From Brevundimonas sp. M20 (lineage in GTDB: Bacteria > Pseudomonadota > Alphaproteobacteria > Caulobacterales > Caulobacteraceae), in assembly GCF_006547065.1 (NCBI RefSeq), contig NZ_CP041243.1, positions 1,503,001 to 1,567,000 on the forward strand: a stretch of 64,000 bases of DNA, written 5' to 3'. The notes below the pieces were generated by a model. The model was not told the DNA's origin, made no database searches, and was given only the letters and a program-made list of their open reading frames with translations. This document shows, piece by piece, positions 7,990 to 17,234 of the stretch (positions are counted from its first letter, which is position 1; every line of letters starts with the position of its first letter). Position numbers and translations under genes: made by a program.

Positions 7990-10058
7990 CCCGCATCAGC
8001 CGCAATGCCGTCTGCGCCGTTCTGGCCGGACTGATGATCGCCCACGGACCGCTGGCCGCCGCGCCGGTTATGGCCCAGGCGAACCAGCGCCAGACCCTGA
8101 ACGTGCAGGGCGCAGACATCCGCGCCTTTATTCAGGATGTGGCCCGGATGACCGGCCGAACCTTCATTGTCGATCCGGCGGTGACCGGCACGGTGACGGT
8201 GACCAGTGAGCGCGCCCTGTCGCGGGCAGAGCTGTTCGAGGTCTTCCTGTCGACCCTGCGAGCCAATGGTCTGGTGGTGACCCGGACCGGCTCGGGCGCC
8301 TATCGCATCAGCCCGGCGCAGGGCGCCGCGCAAGGGCCGGCGACGGTGGGCGGAGAGCGCTTCACGACCGAGGTCTTCCAGCTGCGCAACATTGACGCCG
8401 CTTCGGCTGCCGAGACCATCCGTCCGCTGGTCGGCGCCCAGGGGCAGGTGCTGGCCAATCCGGGCGGCAACAGTGTCGTGGTCGCTGACTTCGCCGACAA
8501 CCTGACCCGCATCCGGGCCCTGATCGCCCGCATCGATGTGGATCGCGCCAGTTTCGACGTGATCACGCTGGAGAACTCGTCCGCGCGCGAGATCGCCGCC
8601 GTCCTGCAATCCGTTCTGACCCCTCCGGGCGGACAGCCGGGGCAGGGGATGGTCTCGGTTACGCCGGTCGACAGCTCCAACTCCGTCGTCCTGCGCGGCG
8701 ATCCCGCCGCCGTGGCCCGGGTGCGCCCGCTGGTCGAGGATCTGGATCGTCGCGCCCGCTCCGCCGACGACATCAGGGTGATCTTCCTTGAGCACGCCAA
8801 CGCAGAGCAGCTTCTGCCCGTGTTGCAACAGATCGTCGGCCAGCCGATCTCTCCGGCGCAAGCCAACGCCACTCCGGTCGCCGGCGCCGAAGGTGCGGCG
8901 CCTCCCGCGACCGCCGCTGCGGTGGCGCCCGCCGCGCCCGGCCAGCGCGCCACCATCGCCCGTTTCCCCGGCGCCAACGCGCTGGTGATCTCGGCCTCGG
9001 CCGAGACGCAGCGCACGCTGGCGGAGGTCATCCGGCAACTGGACCAGCGCCGCCAGCAGGTGCTGATCGAGGCCATCGTGGTCGAACTCAGCGACACCGC
9101 CGTGCGTGAACTGGGCGTCCAGTGGCTTCTCGCCGGCGAGGACGGCGCGCCTATCGGGCTGACCAACTACAGCGACAGCGCCACGCCGCTTCTGCCCATC
9201 GCGGGCGGGGCCGCGGCGACGCAACTGGATGAAGACGATCCGCTGCGCGAGCAACTGCAGAATCTGGCCATCAACTCCCTGCTGGGCGCCAACGGCTTCG
9301 TCGGCGGCGGTGGCGGGACCATCGGCAACGGGCTGTTCGGTTTCATCATCAATGCCGCCAAGACGGACAACGGCTCAAACCTGTTGCAGACGCCGTCGTT
9401 GATGACCCTCGACAACGAGGAGGCGACGATCCTCGTCGGTCAGGAAGTGCCGATCACCACCGGCGAGGCCCTCCTGGACGGGAACTCTAACCCCTTCCGC
9501 ACCACCCAGCGGCAGGACGTCGGGGTAAAGCTGGTGGTCCGGCCCCAGATCAACGCGGGCGGCTCCATCACCCTGCACCTGCGTCAGGAAGTGTCGAGCA
9601 TCAACGGCGTGCTGACAGCGTCGAGCAATGATCTGGTGCTGAACAAGCGCGAGCTGGAGACGACGCTGGTCGTCGATGACGGCGACATCGCCGTGGCCGG
9701 CGGCTTGCTGGACCAGAATGATCGTCTGGCCGTCGACAAGGTGCCGGGGCTGGGCGACATGCCGGTGATCGGCGCCCTGTTCCGCTCGACCAGCAACCAG
9801 CGCGGCCGCACCAATCTGATGGTCTTCCTGCGCCCGACCATCGTGCGCTCGAGCGCGGATTCCCGTCAGCTGGCCGCGGATCGCTGGGGATATATGCGCG
9901 ACCAGCAACTGGCCAATGATCCGACCCGCGAGCCGAGCCTGGACGAGATGCTGCGCGACTACATGCGCACCCAGCCGCCGGTCGCGCCTGCGCCGACGCT
10001 GGTTCCGGGCGAGGTGGTGATCTCGCCCCTGCCGCCCGTCACCGCGCCGCAGGAGTGA
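7986..10058 (+). CDS. gspD: T2SS outer-membrane secretin GspD
   Basis: A 690-residue secretin starting at a GTG inside the gspC stop. A signal peptide ends near residue 31 (VMAQA). The N0 domain starts at QTLNVQGADIRAFIQDVARM, followed by N1-N3 repeats (FQLRNIDAASAAETIRPL, VITLENSSAREIAAVLQSVL, VIFLEHANAEQLLPVLQQIV). The secretin core follows, with LLQTPSLMTLDNEEATILVG and VPGLGDMPVIGALFRS being the hallmark secretin signatures. The protein would form the multimeric outer-membrane channel. The C-terminus ends in a proline-rich tail without an obvious pilotin-binding motif, and no gspS-type pilotin gene lies in the window. Confidence 0.96.
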   Translation: MTRISRNAVCAVLAGLMIAHGPLAAAPVMAQANQRQTLNVQGADIRAFIQDVARMTGRTFIVDPAVTGTVTVTSERALSRAELFEVFLSTLRANGLVVTRTGSGAYRISPAQGAAQGPATVGGERFTTEVFQLRNIDAASAAETIRPLVGAQGQVLANPGGNSVVVADFADNLTRIRALIARIDVDRASFDVITLENSSAREIAAVLQSVLTPPGGQPGQGMVSVTPVDSSNSVVLRGDPAAVARVRPLVEDLDRRARSADDIRVIFLEHANAEQLLPVLQQIVGQPISPAQANATPVAGAEGAAPPATAAAVAPAAPGQRATIARFPGANALVISASAETQRTLAEVIRQLDQRRQQVLIEAIVVELSDTAVRELGVQWLLAGEDGAPIGLTNYSDSATPLLPIAGGAAATQLDEDDPLREQLQNLAINSLLGANGFVGGGGGTIGNGLFGFIINAAKTDNGSNLLQTPSLMTLDNEEATILVGQEVPITTGEALLDGNSNPFRTTQRQDVGVKLVVRPQINAGGSITLHLRQEVSSINGVLTASSNDLVLNKRELETTLVVDDGDIAVAGGLLDQNDRLAVDKVPGLGDMPVIGALFRSTSNQRGRTNLMVFLRPTIVRSSADSRQLAADRWGYMRDQQLANDPTREPSLDEMLRDYMRTQPPVAPAPTLVPGEVVISPLPPVTAPQE

Positions 10059-10062
10059 TCCG

Positions 10063-11574
10063 GTGATCACCCTCGTCAATCCGACACTGCCCTACGGCTT
10101 CGCAAAGCGGCACGGGGTGATCCTGCTCGACGCGGGCGAGATCGCGGTCGTCGGCCTGCGCGAGGGCGCGGACCCCTCGGCCCTGATCGAGACCCGCCGC
10201 GCGCTGGGCCGTCCGCTACGGATAGAGCCCCTGTCGCAGGCGGCCTTCGACCGACAGCTTTCGGAAGTCTATGCGGGCGACCATCTGAACGCCGCTGACG
10301 GCGATGATCTGGCCATGCCCGGCGGGCTGGACGGTCTGATCGACGACATTCCGGCCGCCGCCGACCTGCTGGACACAGCGGATGACGCTCCGGTCATCCG
10401 CCTGATCAACGGCGTCATCGCCGAGGCCGTGCGCACCGGAGCCTCGGACATCCATCTCGAGCCCTTCGAGAGCGCCCTGATTGTTCGGATGCGCGTGGAC
10501 GGGGTGCTGCGCGAGGCCCTGACGCTGAGCCCGCGCATCATCCCGCTGCTGGTCTCGCGCATCAAGGTCATGGCGCGGCTGGATATCGCCGAGAAGCGGG
10601 TGCCGCAGGACGGCCGTATCCCGTTGACTTTGGGCGGCAAGACGCTGGACGTGCGGGTTTCGACCCTGCCGTCGCGGGCGGGCGAGCGCGTCGTGCTGCG
10701 GATCCTCGACAAGGATCAGGCCGGTCTGTCGCTGGAGCAGCTCGGCATGGCTCCCGATGCACTGGACGTCTTCCGCATCGCGCTGAAGGAGCCGAACGGC
10801 ATCATTCTGGTCACCGGGCCGACGGGTTCGGGCAAGACCACCTCGCTGTATGCCGGTCTCAGCCTGCTGAATGACGCCACGCGGAATATCCTGACGGTCG
10901 AGGACCCGGTCGAATACGCCATCGACGGCATCGGCCAGACGCAGGTGAACACCAAGGTCGGCATGACCTTCGCCGCCGGGCTGCGCGCCATCCTGCGTCA
11001 GGACCCGGATGTGGTCATGGTCGGCGAAATCCGCGACGTCGAAACGGCGGGCATCGCCGTTCAGGCCTCGCTGACCGGCCACCTGGTGCTGTCGACCGTG
11101 CATACCAATGACGCGGTCGGGGCCATCACCCGCCTGCGCGACATGGGCATCGAGCCCTTCCTTCTGGCCTCCACCCTGCGTCTGATCGTGGCCCAGCGGC
11201 TGGTGCGCCGTCTGTGCGGGGAATGCCGCACGCCTGAGCCTGCCGACAAGGCGACGGCGAAACTGGCGGGGGTGAAGAAGGGCGATACCGTCTGGCGTCC
11301 CCACGGTTGCCCGCACTGCCAGAACACCGGCTACGTCGGCCGCGTCGGCCTGTACGAAACCATCCGTGTCGATGACCGCGTGCGCCGCCTGATCGCCTCG
11401 GAAGCAGGTGAGGACGCCATCGCCGCCGCTGCGTTCGAGACCTCCGGCACGCTGGCCCGGCGGGCGCGTGATCTGGTCCTGTCCGGCGTCACCTCGGTTG
11501 AGGAGGCCGTGCGCGTCACGCGTCAGGAAACCAGCGAGGCGCATGAGCCCGTCGCGGTGGAGGTCGCGGCCTGA
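10063..11574 (+). CDS. gspE: T2SS ATPase GspE
   Basis: A 503-residue cytoplasmic ATPase that powers pseudopilus assembly. The Walker A box GPTGSGKT is at residues 252-259, the Walker B region DPDVVMVGEIRD at 314-325, the Asp and His boxes lie around TVEDPVEY and LSTVHTND, and a zinc-binding tetracysteine is formed by C385/C388 and C416/C419. This set defines GspE rather than a pilus retraction ATPase, and the zinc motif matches the extension ATPases. The GTG start at 10063 lies 4 bases after the gspD stop; its stop overlaps the gspF ATG (TGATG). Confidence 0.97.
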   Translation: MITLVNPTLPYGFAKRHGVILLDAGEIAVVGLREGADPSALIETRRALGRPLRIEPLSQAAFDRQLSEVYAGDHLNAADGDDLAMPGGLDGLIDDIPAAADLLDTADDAPVIRLINGVIAEAVRTGASDIHLEPFESALIVRMRVDGVLREALTLSPRIIPLLVSRIKVMARLDIAEKRVPQDGRIPLTLGGKTLDVRVSTLPSRAGERVVLRILDKDQAGLSLEQLGMAPDALDVFRIALKEPNGIILVTGPTGSGKTTSLYAGLSLLNDATRNILTVEDPVEYAIDGIGQTQVNTKVGMTFAAGLRAILRQDPDVVMVGEIRDVETAGIAVQASLTGHLVLSTVHTNDAVGAITRLRDMGIEPFLLASTLRLIVAQRLVRRLCGECRTPEPADKATAKLAGVKKGDTVWRPHGCPHCQNTGYVGRVGLYETIRVDDRVRRLIASEAGEDAIAAAAFETSGTLARRARDLVLSGVTSVEEAVRVTRQETSEAHEPVAVEVAA

Positions 11575-12788
11575 TGGCGAGTTTCGACTATGTGGCGGTG
11601 GACGCCGGCGGGCGGACGGTGTCCGGAGCCGTGACGGCTGCTGACGAGATCGCCGCGCGGGCCCTGCTGGGCCGGCGGCGGCTGATGACGCTTGAGATAC
11701 TGCCCGCCCGTGCGGGAGCCGCCCGTGCCGCTGCACCCTCGGCGAAGGGCGCGAAGCTGGACGCCCGCACCCTTGCACTGACCACCCGTCAACTGGCCAC
11801 GCTGGTCTCTGTCAGTCCTCTGGAGGAGGCTCTTCGCACCATCGCCCTGCAGGCTGACCGTCCCGCGGTGCGCCGGGTGCTGGAAGGCGTGCATGCGGGC
11901 GTGCTGGAGGGGCGCCGCCTGTCGGACGCCATGGGATCGCAGGGACAGGCTTTCCCGCCGCTGTACAGGGCCATGGTGTCCGCCGGCGAGACGTCGGGCG
12001 CCCTGCAACCCATTCTGGAACGTCTGGCCGATGGCCTCGAGCGCAACCAGCAGGTCCAGGGCAAGGTGATCACAGCGCTCGTCTATCCCGCCGTGCTGGC
12101 CGTGGTGGCGTTGGGTGTCATCACCGCCCTCATGGCCTTCGTCGTGCCCAAGGTGGTCGATCAGTTCGACAGTATGAACCAGACCCTGCCCCTGCTGACG
12201 CGGGTGGTGATCGGCGTTTCCAACGGGATGCGTGACTGGGGCTGGCTGATGATCCTGCTGGGGGTGCTGGCGGGCGTGCTGGGCGTCGTCGCCCTGCGCA
12301 ATCCGGCGGTCCGGCTGAGGGCCGACACCTTGCTGCTGAAGTTGCCGTTGATCGGTCGCCTGACCCGCGACCTGCATGGGGCGAAGATGGCGCGGACGCT
12401 GGCGACAATGCTGACCTCGGGCCTGCCGGTGCTGGAGGGGCTGACCATCACCGCCCGCACCGTTTCGAACCGTCGCCTGCGGCAGGCGACCGAGACAATG
12501 GCGGACGCGGTGCGGGAAGGGGGAGGCCTGTCCGCCGCCATGCGCCGGGCCGACGTCTTCCCGCCAATCCTCGTCTACATGACCGCCTCGGGCGAAAGCA
12601 GCGGGCGGCTGGAGCCGATGATGGAACGCGCCGCCGACTATCTGGAGCGCGAGTTCTCGACCTTCACCGCCGTGATGCTGAGCCTGCTCGAGCCGGCGAT
12701 CATCGTGGTCATGGGCGGCGTCGTGGCGGTGATCGTCCTGTCGATCCTGCTGCCCATCCTGCAGATCAACACCTTGGCCATGGGCTGA
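11574..12788 (+). CDS. gspF: T2SS inner-membrane platform protein GspF
   Basis: A 404-residue polytopic protein with two tandem GspF/PilC domains. It starts FDYVAVDAGGRTVSGAVTA, the conserved N-terminal signature, and each half has a cytoplasmic helical part (LATLVSVSPLEEALRTIA; LATMLTSGLPVLEGL) followed by membrane segments (VITALVYPAVLAVVALGVIT; EPAIIVVMGGVVAVIVLSI). GspF transmits work from the GspE ATPase to the pseudopilus. Start codon overlaps the gspE stop. Confidence 0.95.
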   Translation: MASFDYVAVDAGGRTVSGAVTAADEIAARALLGRRRLMTLEILPARAGAARAAAPSAKGAKLDARTLALTTRQLATLVSVSPLEEALRTIALQADRPAVRRVLEGVHAGVLEGRRLSDAMGSQGQAFPPLYRAMVSAGETSGALQPILERLADGLERNQQVQGKVITALVYPAVLAVVALGVITALMAFVVPKVVDQFDSMNQTLPLLTRVVIGVSNGMRDWGWLMILLGVLAGVLGVVALRNPAVRLRADTLLLKLPLIGRLTRDLHGAKMARTLATMLTSGLPVLEGLTITARTVSNRRLRQATETMADAVREGGGLSAAMRRADVFPPILVYMTASGESSGRLEPMMERAADYLEREFSTFTAVMLSLLEPAIIVVMGGVVAVIVLSILLPILQINTLAMG

Positions 12789-12790
12789 AG

Positions 12791-13294
12791 ATGAGTGCTG
12801 TAATGACTGAAGTTGAAAAGAAAATCGAACAGCGCCGCCCTCGCGCTCAAGTAGCGTCGCGCCGCGCGCGACGCGGTAGTGGCCAAAAGAGAGCCGGTTT
12901 CACCCTTGTCGAGCTGATGGTGGTGATCGTCATCATCGGCCTGCTGGCCACGGTCGTCGTGATCAACGTCCTGCCCAGTCAGGACAAGGCCATGGTCGGC
13001 AAGGCGCGTGCGGACATCGCCACACTGGAGCAGGCCATCGAGACCTATCGCCTCGACAATCTGACCTTCCCGGACAGCCTTGAGGCGCTGGTGACAGCGC
13101 CGACCGGTCTGGCCAATCCCGAACGCTATCGTCAGGGCGGCTACATCCGTCGCCTGCCGAAAGACCCGTGGGGCGCGGACTACCAGTTCAACCGCGAAAG
13201 CCGTCACGGCGGAGCGTTCGATGTCTGGTCGTTCGGCGCCGACGGTCGTGAAGGGGGCGAAGGCAATGACGCCGACATCGGCAACTGGCGGTAA
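12791..13294 (+). CDS. gspG: Major pseudopilin GspG with unusually long leader
   Basis: The 167-residue preprotein carries the prepilin cleavage site at RAG/FTLVEL (residues 35-41), a hydrophobic N-terminal helix (VVIVIIGLLATVVVINVL) and the GspG C-terminal domain with DPWGADYQF and SFGADGREGGEGNDADIGNW, the loop that binds calcium in known GspG structures. It polymerises into the pseudopilus after cleavage by the prepilin peptidase. The leader before the cleavage site is about 36 residues and very basic (RRARRGSGQKR), much longer than the usual 5-10; an internal ATG at residue 5 shortens it only slightly. The gene starts 2 bases after gspF and overlaps gspH. Confidence 0.95.
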   Translation: MSAVMTEVEKKIEQRRPRAQVASRRARRGSGQKRAGFTLVELMVVIVIIGLLATVVVINVLPSQDKAMVGKARADIATLEQAIETYRLDNLTFPDSLEALVTAPTGLANPERYRQGGYIRRLPKDPWGADYQFNRESRHGGAFDVWSFGADGREGGEGNDADIGNWR

Positions 13295-13727
13295 GAGCCG
13301 TCAGGGCTTCACCCTGGTGGAGCTGCTGATGGTCGTGGCGATCATCGGGCTGGCTGCGGGGGCCGTGGTGCTGACCCTGCCGGACCCCAAACCGGCTGTG
13401 GCGGCTGAGGCCGAGCGGTTTGCCTCGCGGCTGGTTCGCGCGCGTGAAGAAGCCATCCTGACCAACCGTCCGGTCGCTGTTGAAGCGGGCGCGGCTGGTT
13501 ATGCCTTCTCGACATTTGACGGCTTGCAGTGGTCGCCGCTGGCGGACGGACCGTTCCGCGCGGAGGTCTGGAGCGACGGGGCGACCGTGTCCCCGTCCGG
13601 ACTTGCCGTGCGTGTCGTGTTCGATCCGTCAGGCGTGGCCGATCCCGCGACGGTGACCCTCGCTCGTGAAGGCCGCAGCCGCACGATCTCGGTCGACGGC
13701 GCCGGCGAGGTGCGCGTCGATGGCTGA
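13266..13727 (+). CDS. gspH: Minor pseudopilin GspH
   Basis: The ATG at 13266, inside the end of gspG (29-base overlap), gives a 153-residue preprotein with prepilin cleavage site RQG/FTLVELL after a short leader and the hydrophobic helix MVVAIIGLAAGAVVLTL. The C-terminal part (AERFASRLVRAREEAILTNRPVAV) matches the GspH family. It is a minor component of the pseudopilus tip complex. The frame is also open from 13221, but that start would lengthen the leader without need. Confidence 0.9.
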   Translation: MTPTSATGGKSRQGFTLVELLMVVAIIGLAAGAVVLTLPDPKPAVAAEAERFASRLVRAREEAILTNRPVAVEAGAAGYAFSTFDGLQWSPLADGPFRAEVWSDGATVSPSGLAVRVVFDPSGVADPATVTLAREGRSRTISVDGAGEVRVDG

Positions 13728-14076
13728 ACGCGGCGGTTTCACCCTGGTCGAGATGCTGGTGGCGCTGGCGGTATTCAGTCTGGCCGCCATGGCCCTGCTG
13801 AACCTGTCAGGCGAAAGCACCCGTTCGGCCCAGCGCGTTGAGACCCGCACCCTCGGCGGCATGGTGGCCGAGAATGTCGCGGTCGAGGCCGCCGTCGCAC
13901 CGTCTCTGGGCGAGGGTGAGACGTCTGGCCAGTCCGATCTGGGCGGGCGTCGCTGGGTCTGGACCCGCGCCGTTCTGCCGACCTCCGACGCCGACCTGCT
14001 GCGCATCGACGTCCGGGTGCGCGATGAGGAAGGGCAGGCGGCCGAGCGCACCCTGTTCTGCAGGCGCAACCCGTGA
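13720..14076 (+). CDS. gspI: Minor pseudopilin GspI
   Basis: A 118-residue preprotein with a very short leader (MAERGG) before FTLVEMLVALAVFSLAAMALL, the typical GspI N-terminus. Position between gspH and gspJ and the domain ending in a basic RTLFCRRNP match GspI, which nucleates the tip complex with GspJ and GspK. The start overlaps gspH by 8 bases; its stop overlaps the gspJ GTG. Confidence 0.88.
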   Translation: MAERGGFTLVEMLVALAVFSLAAMALLNLSGESTRSAQRVETRTLGGMVAENVAVEAAVAPSLGEGETSGQSDLGGRRWVWTRAVLPTSDADLLRIDVRVRDEEGQAAERTLFCRRNP

Positions 14077-14660
14077 ACCGCGCGGGATTCACTCTTGTGG
14101 AGGTGCTGATCTCCCTGATGATCTTCGCCATGCTGGCGGCGGCGGGGGCGGCGGTTCTGGCCGTGACCGTGGACAATCGCTTCGCCGTCAAGGCGCAGAG
14201 CGACCGCGTCGGCGATCTGCAAAGGATGCGCGCCCTGCTGCGCGCGGACATCGGTCAGGCGACAGGACGTCGGGCGAGGGGTGTGACGGGACGCCCCGCG
14301 CCGCAGGCGATGATCGGCCCGATGAGTTCGACCGATCCGCTGCTGACCCTGACCCGCGCGGGCTGGAGCAATCCGGGGGACCGCGCACGACCGTCATTGC
14401 AGCGGGTCGAATACAGCCTCGTCGATGGTCGGCTGGAGCGACGTGTGGCGGAGCAGCTGGACGGCGCGCGGCCGGGGCCGCCGCAGGTGCTCTATCGCGG
14501 CGTCCGCGATGTGACCGTCGCCTTCATCCGGGACGGGGAGGCGGCTCCGGCCTTCACCTCGACCACGGACAGGCCGCTGCCCGACGCCGTGCGCCTGACC
14601 ATGACCCTCGACGGGTACGGTCCGGTCGAGCAACTGTTTCTGGTCGGGGGCGGCCGATGA
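14073..14660 (+). CDS. gspJ: Minor pseudopilin GspJ
   Basis: A 195-residue preprotein starting at GTG with leader MNRAG before FTLVEVLISLMIFAMLAAAGAAVL. The E at +5 of the mature protein, needed for assembly, is present. The body (QRVEYSLVDGRLERRV, then VLYRGVRDVTVAFIRDG) fits GspJ. It forms the tip complex with GspI and GspK. The start and stop both overlap the neighbouring genes by 4 bases, so translation is probably coupled. Confidence 0.9.
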   Translation: MNRAGFTLVEVLISLMIFAMLAAAGAAVLAVTVDNRFAVKAQSDRVGDLQRMRALLRADIGQATGRRARGVTGRPAPQAMIGPMSSTDPLLTLTRAGWSNPGDRARPSLQRVEYSLVDGRLERRVAEQLDGARPGPPQVLYRGVRDVTVAFIRDGEAAPAFTSTTDRPLPDAVRLTMTLDGYGPVEQLFLVGGGR

Positions 14661-15640
14661 AGCGCCGACCCGACCGTGAGGGCATGGCCCTTCTGACCGT
14701 CCTGCTTCTGGTTGCGGTCATGTCGGTCGTCGCCGTGGCCCTGCTGGACGACGTTCGTTTTTCGGTGCGCCGTGCGACCAACGCCGAGACGGGCGGACAG
14801 GCCCAGTGGCTGGCTTCAGGCGCTGAACTGATGGCGCGCGACCGCATCAGGCGGCTGATGCTGATGGATCCGACCCGCACGCCGCTTGAGCCCGATTGGA
14901 ACGGTCGTCGTCTGGACTTTCCCATCGACAACGGCGCGATCAGCGCCACGGTCTCCGACGGTCAGGCCTGCTTCAATCTGAACAGCGTGGTGCTGGGCGT
15001 GGGCGAGGACCTGATCGCCCGGCCGGAAGGGGCGGCGCAGTTCCGGGCGCTGGGCCGCGCGGTCGGCGTGCCTGACAGCCGGATGCGTGCGATCACCGAC
15101 GCCCTGACCGACTGGCTGGACGCTGACAATGTCGCCTTGCCGCTGGGCGCCGAGGACGGAGCCTATGCGGGCTTGTCCACGCCCTACCGCACGGCAGGGG
15201 TGATGATGGCCGAGACCAGTGAGCTGCGCGCCGTGAAGGGTGTGGATGAGGACGCCTACCGTCGCCTGCGGCCCTACGTCTGCGCCCTGCCGACCAGCCA
15301 GTTGTCGCCGTTGAACGTGAACACCCTCAGCGCTGATCAGGCCCCTCTGATCTCCATGCTGACCCTGGGCCAGGTCACGCCGCAGCAGGCCCGAGCCGTG
15401 ATCGCCCGTCGCCCGCGCGACGGCTGGGCGAACAGCGAGGCCTTCTGGAGCCAGCCGGCCCTTTCGAACTTCACGCCCGACGAAGGTACCCGTGCGCAGG
15501 CCGTTGTCCTGACGCGCTTTTTCCGCCTCCGGGTGGACGTGGAATATGGCGGCGCGCGCGCCGTCCGCACCGCCCTGCTGGAGGCCCGCCCCGACGGCGC
15601 CGTCCGCACCGTCATCCAGCGTTGGACACCCGAAGAATGA
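14657..15640 (+). CDS. gspK: Minor pseudopilin GspK (tip subunit)
   Basis: The ATG at 14657 overlaps the gspJ stop and gives 327 residues. The leader MKRRPDREG precedes MALLTVLLLVAVMSVVAVAL; as is usual in GspK, no glutamate stands at position +5. The large globular part contains ITDALTDWLDADN and NVNTLSADQAPLISML, matching the helix-rich insert that caps the pseudopilus. The open frame extends upstream to 13838, but those residues are an off-frame reading of gspI/gspJ. Confidence 0.92.
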   Translation: MKRRPDREGMALLTVLLLVAVMSVVAVALLDDVRFSVRRATNAETGGQAQWLASGAELMARDRIRRLMLMDPTRTPLEPDWNGRRLDFPIDNGAISATVSDGQACFNLNSVVLGVGEDLIARPEGAAQFRALGRAVGVPDSRMRAITDALTDWLDADNVALPLGAEDGAYAGLSTPYRTAGVMMAETSELRAVKGVDEDAYRRLRPYVCALPTSQLSPLNVNTLSADQAPLISMLTLGQVTPQQARAVIARRPRDGWANSEAFWSQPALSNFTPDEGTRAQAVVLTRFFRLRVDVEYGGARAVRTALLEARPDGAVRTVIQRWTPEE

Positions 15641-16740
15641 AGCCCACACGTCTGATCCTCATTCCCGCCCTGGCGGGTGACCCGGCGCCGTATCTGGTGA
15701 TCGGAACCGGCGGCTATGTGCTTGAGCGGGGCGTCCTGTCGATGGAGGCCGTCGAGCAGCCGGAGCCGATGCGCACCGTCGCTGTCGCGCCCGGCGCGGA
15801 CGTCCTGATCCGTTGGGTGGACCTGCCACCCGCCAGCGCCGCACAGCAGCGGGCCGCGGCCCTTTGGGCGCTCAAGGACGATCTGGCGGCCGCCCCGGAC
15901 CGCCTGTCGGTCGCGCTGGGTCCGGTTCCGGCGTCGGGCGAGCCGCGTCTGGTCACGGTCGTCAGCCTGTCGCTGCTGGATGCGTGGACCGACTATCTGT
16001 CGGGACTGGGCGTGCGGGCGGATGTGCTGGTCCCGGATGTTCTGACCCTGACCGAACCGCTGGACGACAGTCTGACCGCCGTGGCGTTCGGCGACGCCAT
16101 CGCCCTGCGGGGGCGGCGGTTCGCCGCCTCGGTGCAGTCGGATCTGGTCGATCTGGTCGCCCACGGCCGCACAGTGGAGCCGGTGGATGACACCGCCTTG
16201 ATCGAGCGCGCCCTGGTGCAGGCGGCATTGGCGCCGCTGGTCGATCTGACTCCCACCCGCCAGCGGGAGGCTGCCGAAAGCCGTCGGGGCTGGGGGCGGG
16301 CCGCCGCTCTGGCCGCCGCCGTCGTGCTTTCGCCGCTGGTGCTGATGATCGCCGGCGCCGCGCGCGATGACATGGCTGCTTCTCACGCTGACGATCAGGC
16401 GCTGTCCGAGATCGCCCGCGTCGATCCCGAACTGGCCCGGACCTCAGACCCCGTCGCCGCCCTGCGTGGCCGGGTTCGCGCCGCGCCGCCGCCCGGGGGC
16501 GTCATGGCCGCGACCGCCGCCTTGTTCACCGCCGTGGAGGGCGTGCCGGACGCCGAACTGGACATGCTGGTCGTCGATCCCGAGGATGGGATGAAGGCGG
16601 CGGTCACCCATGCCGACTACAGCGACATCCAGACCATCGACGCGGCCATGCGCGCTTCGGGACTGACGGTCACGGAGACCGGAACCGAGGACAACGCCGG
16701 ACGCGTGGTCAGCGACATCACGATCGGAGCCGCCCGATGA
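15637..16740 (+). CDS. gspL: T2SS inner-membrane protein GspL
   Basis: The ATG at 15637 overlaps the gspK stop (ATGA) and gives 367 residues; a TTG at 15622 is possible but less likely. The N-terminal cytoplasmic half has an actin-like fold pattern (LIRWVDLPPASAAQQRAAAL, ALWALKDDL), followed by a membrane segment (AAVVLSPLVLMIAGAA) near residue 235 and a periplasmic ferredoxin-like domain. GspL recruits the GspE ATPase to the membrane and pairs with GspM. Sequence conservation in this family is low; position and topology carry much of the call. Confidence 0.87.
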   Translation: MKPTRLILIPALAGDPAPYLVIGTGGYVLERGVLSMEAVEQPEPMRTVAVAPGADVLIRWVDLPPASAAQQRAAALWALKDDLAAAPDRLSVALGPVPASGEPRLVTVVSLSLLDAWTDYLSGLGVRADVLVPDVLTLTEPLDDSLTAVAFGDAIALRGRRFAASVQSDLVDLVAHGRTVEPVDDTALIERALVQAALAPLVDLTPTRQREAAESRRGWGRAAALAAAVVLSPLVLMIAGAARDDMAASHADDQALSEIARVDPELARTSDPVAALRGRVRAAPPPGGVMAATAALFTAVEGVPDAELDMLVVDPEDGMKAAVTHADYSDIQTIDAAMRASGLTVTETGTEDNAGRVVSDITIGAAR

Positions 16741-17234
16741 GCGCCCTTTTCTCCCGCGCCCACGGTTGGTGGGACGGCCGCACCGTGCGCGAGCGCCGGA
16801 TGCTGGCGGTGATGTTGCTGCTGATCGCCGGCGTGCTGATCTGGCTGGTCGTGGTGCGACCGGTGCAGGCCTGGCGGGTCGCGGCGGCGGATCGCCGGGC
16901 CGAAGCGGAGACGGTGCTGGCCGAGGTCCGTTCCGGCCTGCGCGTGGTCGCGCCGTCGTCGACGCCTGCGTCCGCCGATACGGAAGGTCTGGAGCCCTTG
17001 GTGCGTCGCACGGCGGAGACAGCGGGGCTGACGGTTGTCACCACCATGGCCCCCGGCGGGGGGCTGGGCATCCAGATGTCGCAGGCCCCCGGTCGCGAGA
17101 CCTTCGCCTGGCTGGCGTCCCTCGAGGCGGATCACGGGGTGAAGGTCTGCGCTCTGGGTGTCATGGAGAACACCGACGCCACCCTCAACATCGACGGCTC
17201 ACTCGGCCGGAACGGTTGTTCCACTGTCGGCTGA
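16737..17234 (+). CDS. gspM: T2SS inner-membrane protein GspM
   Basis: A 165-residue bitopic protein: a short cytoplasmic segment with ERRMLAVML, one membrane span at about 24-42 (VMLLLIAGVLIWLVVV), then a periplasmic helix and small ferredoxin-like domain. It is the last gene of the gsp operon; no gspN follows. The start overlaps gspL by 4 bases. Its last 36 bases overlap the convergent DUF1365 gene, so the two transcripts are complementary at their 3' ends. Confidence 0.85.
   Translation: MSALFSRAHGWWDGRTVRERRMLAVMLLLIAGVLIWLVVVRPVQAWRVAAADRRAEAETVLAEVRSGLRVVAPSSTPASADTEGLEPLVRRTAETAGLTVVTTMAPGGGLGIQMSQAPGRETFAWLASLEADHGVKVCALGVMENTDATLNIDGSLGRNGCSTVG

Noticed and set aside
13838..14656. 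N-terminal extension of the gspK frame
   Set aside because: Off-frame reading of gspI and gspJ; the prepilin leader of GspK begins at 14657.
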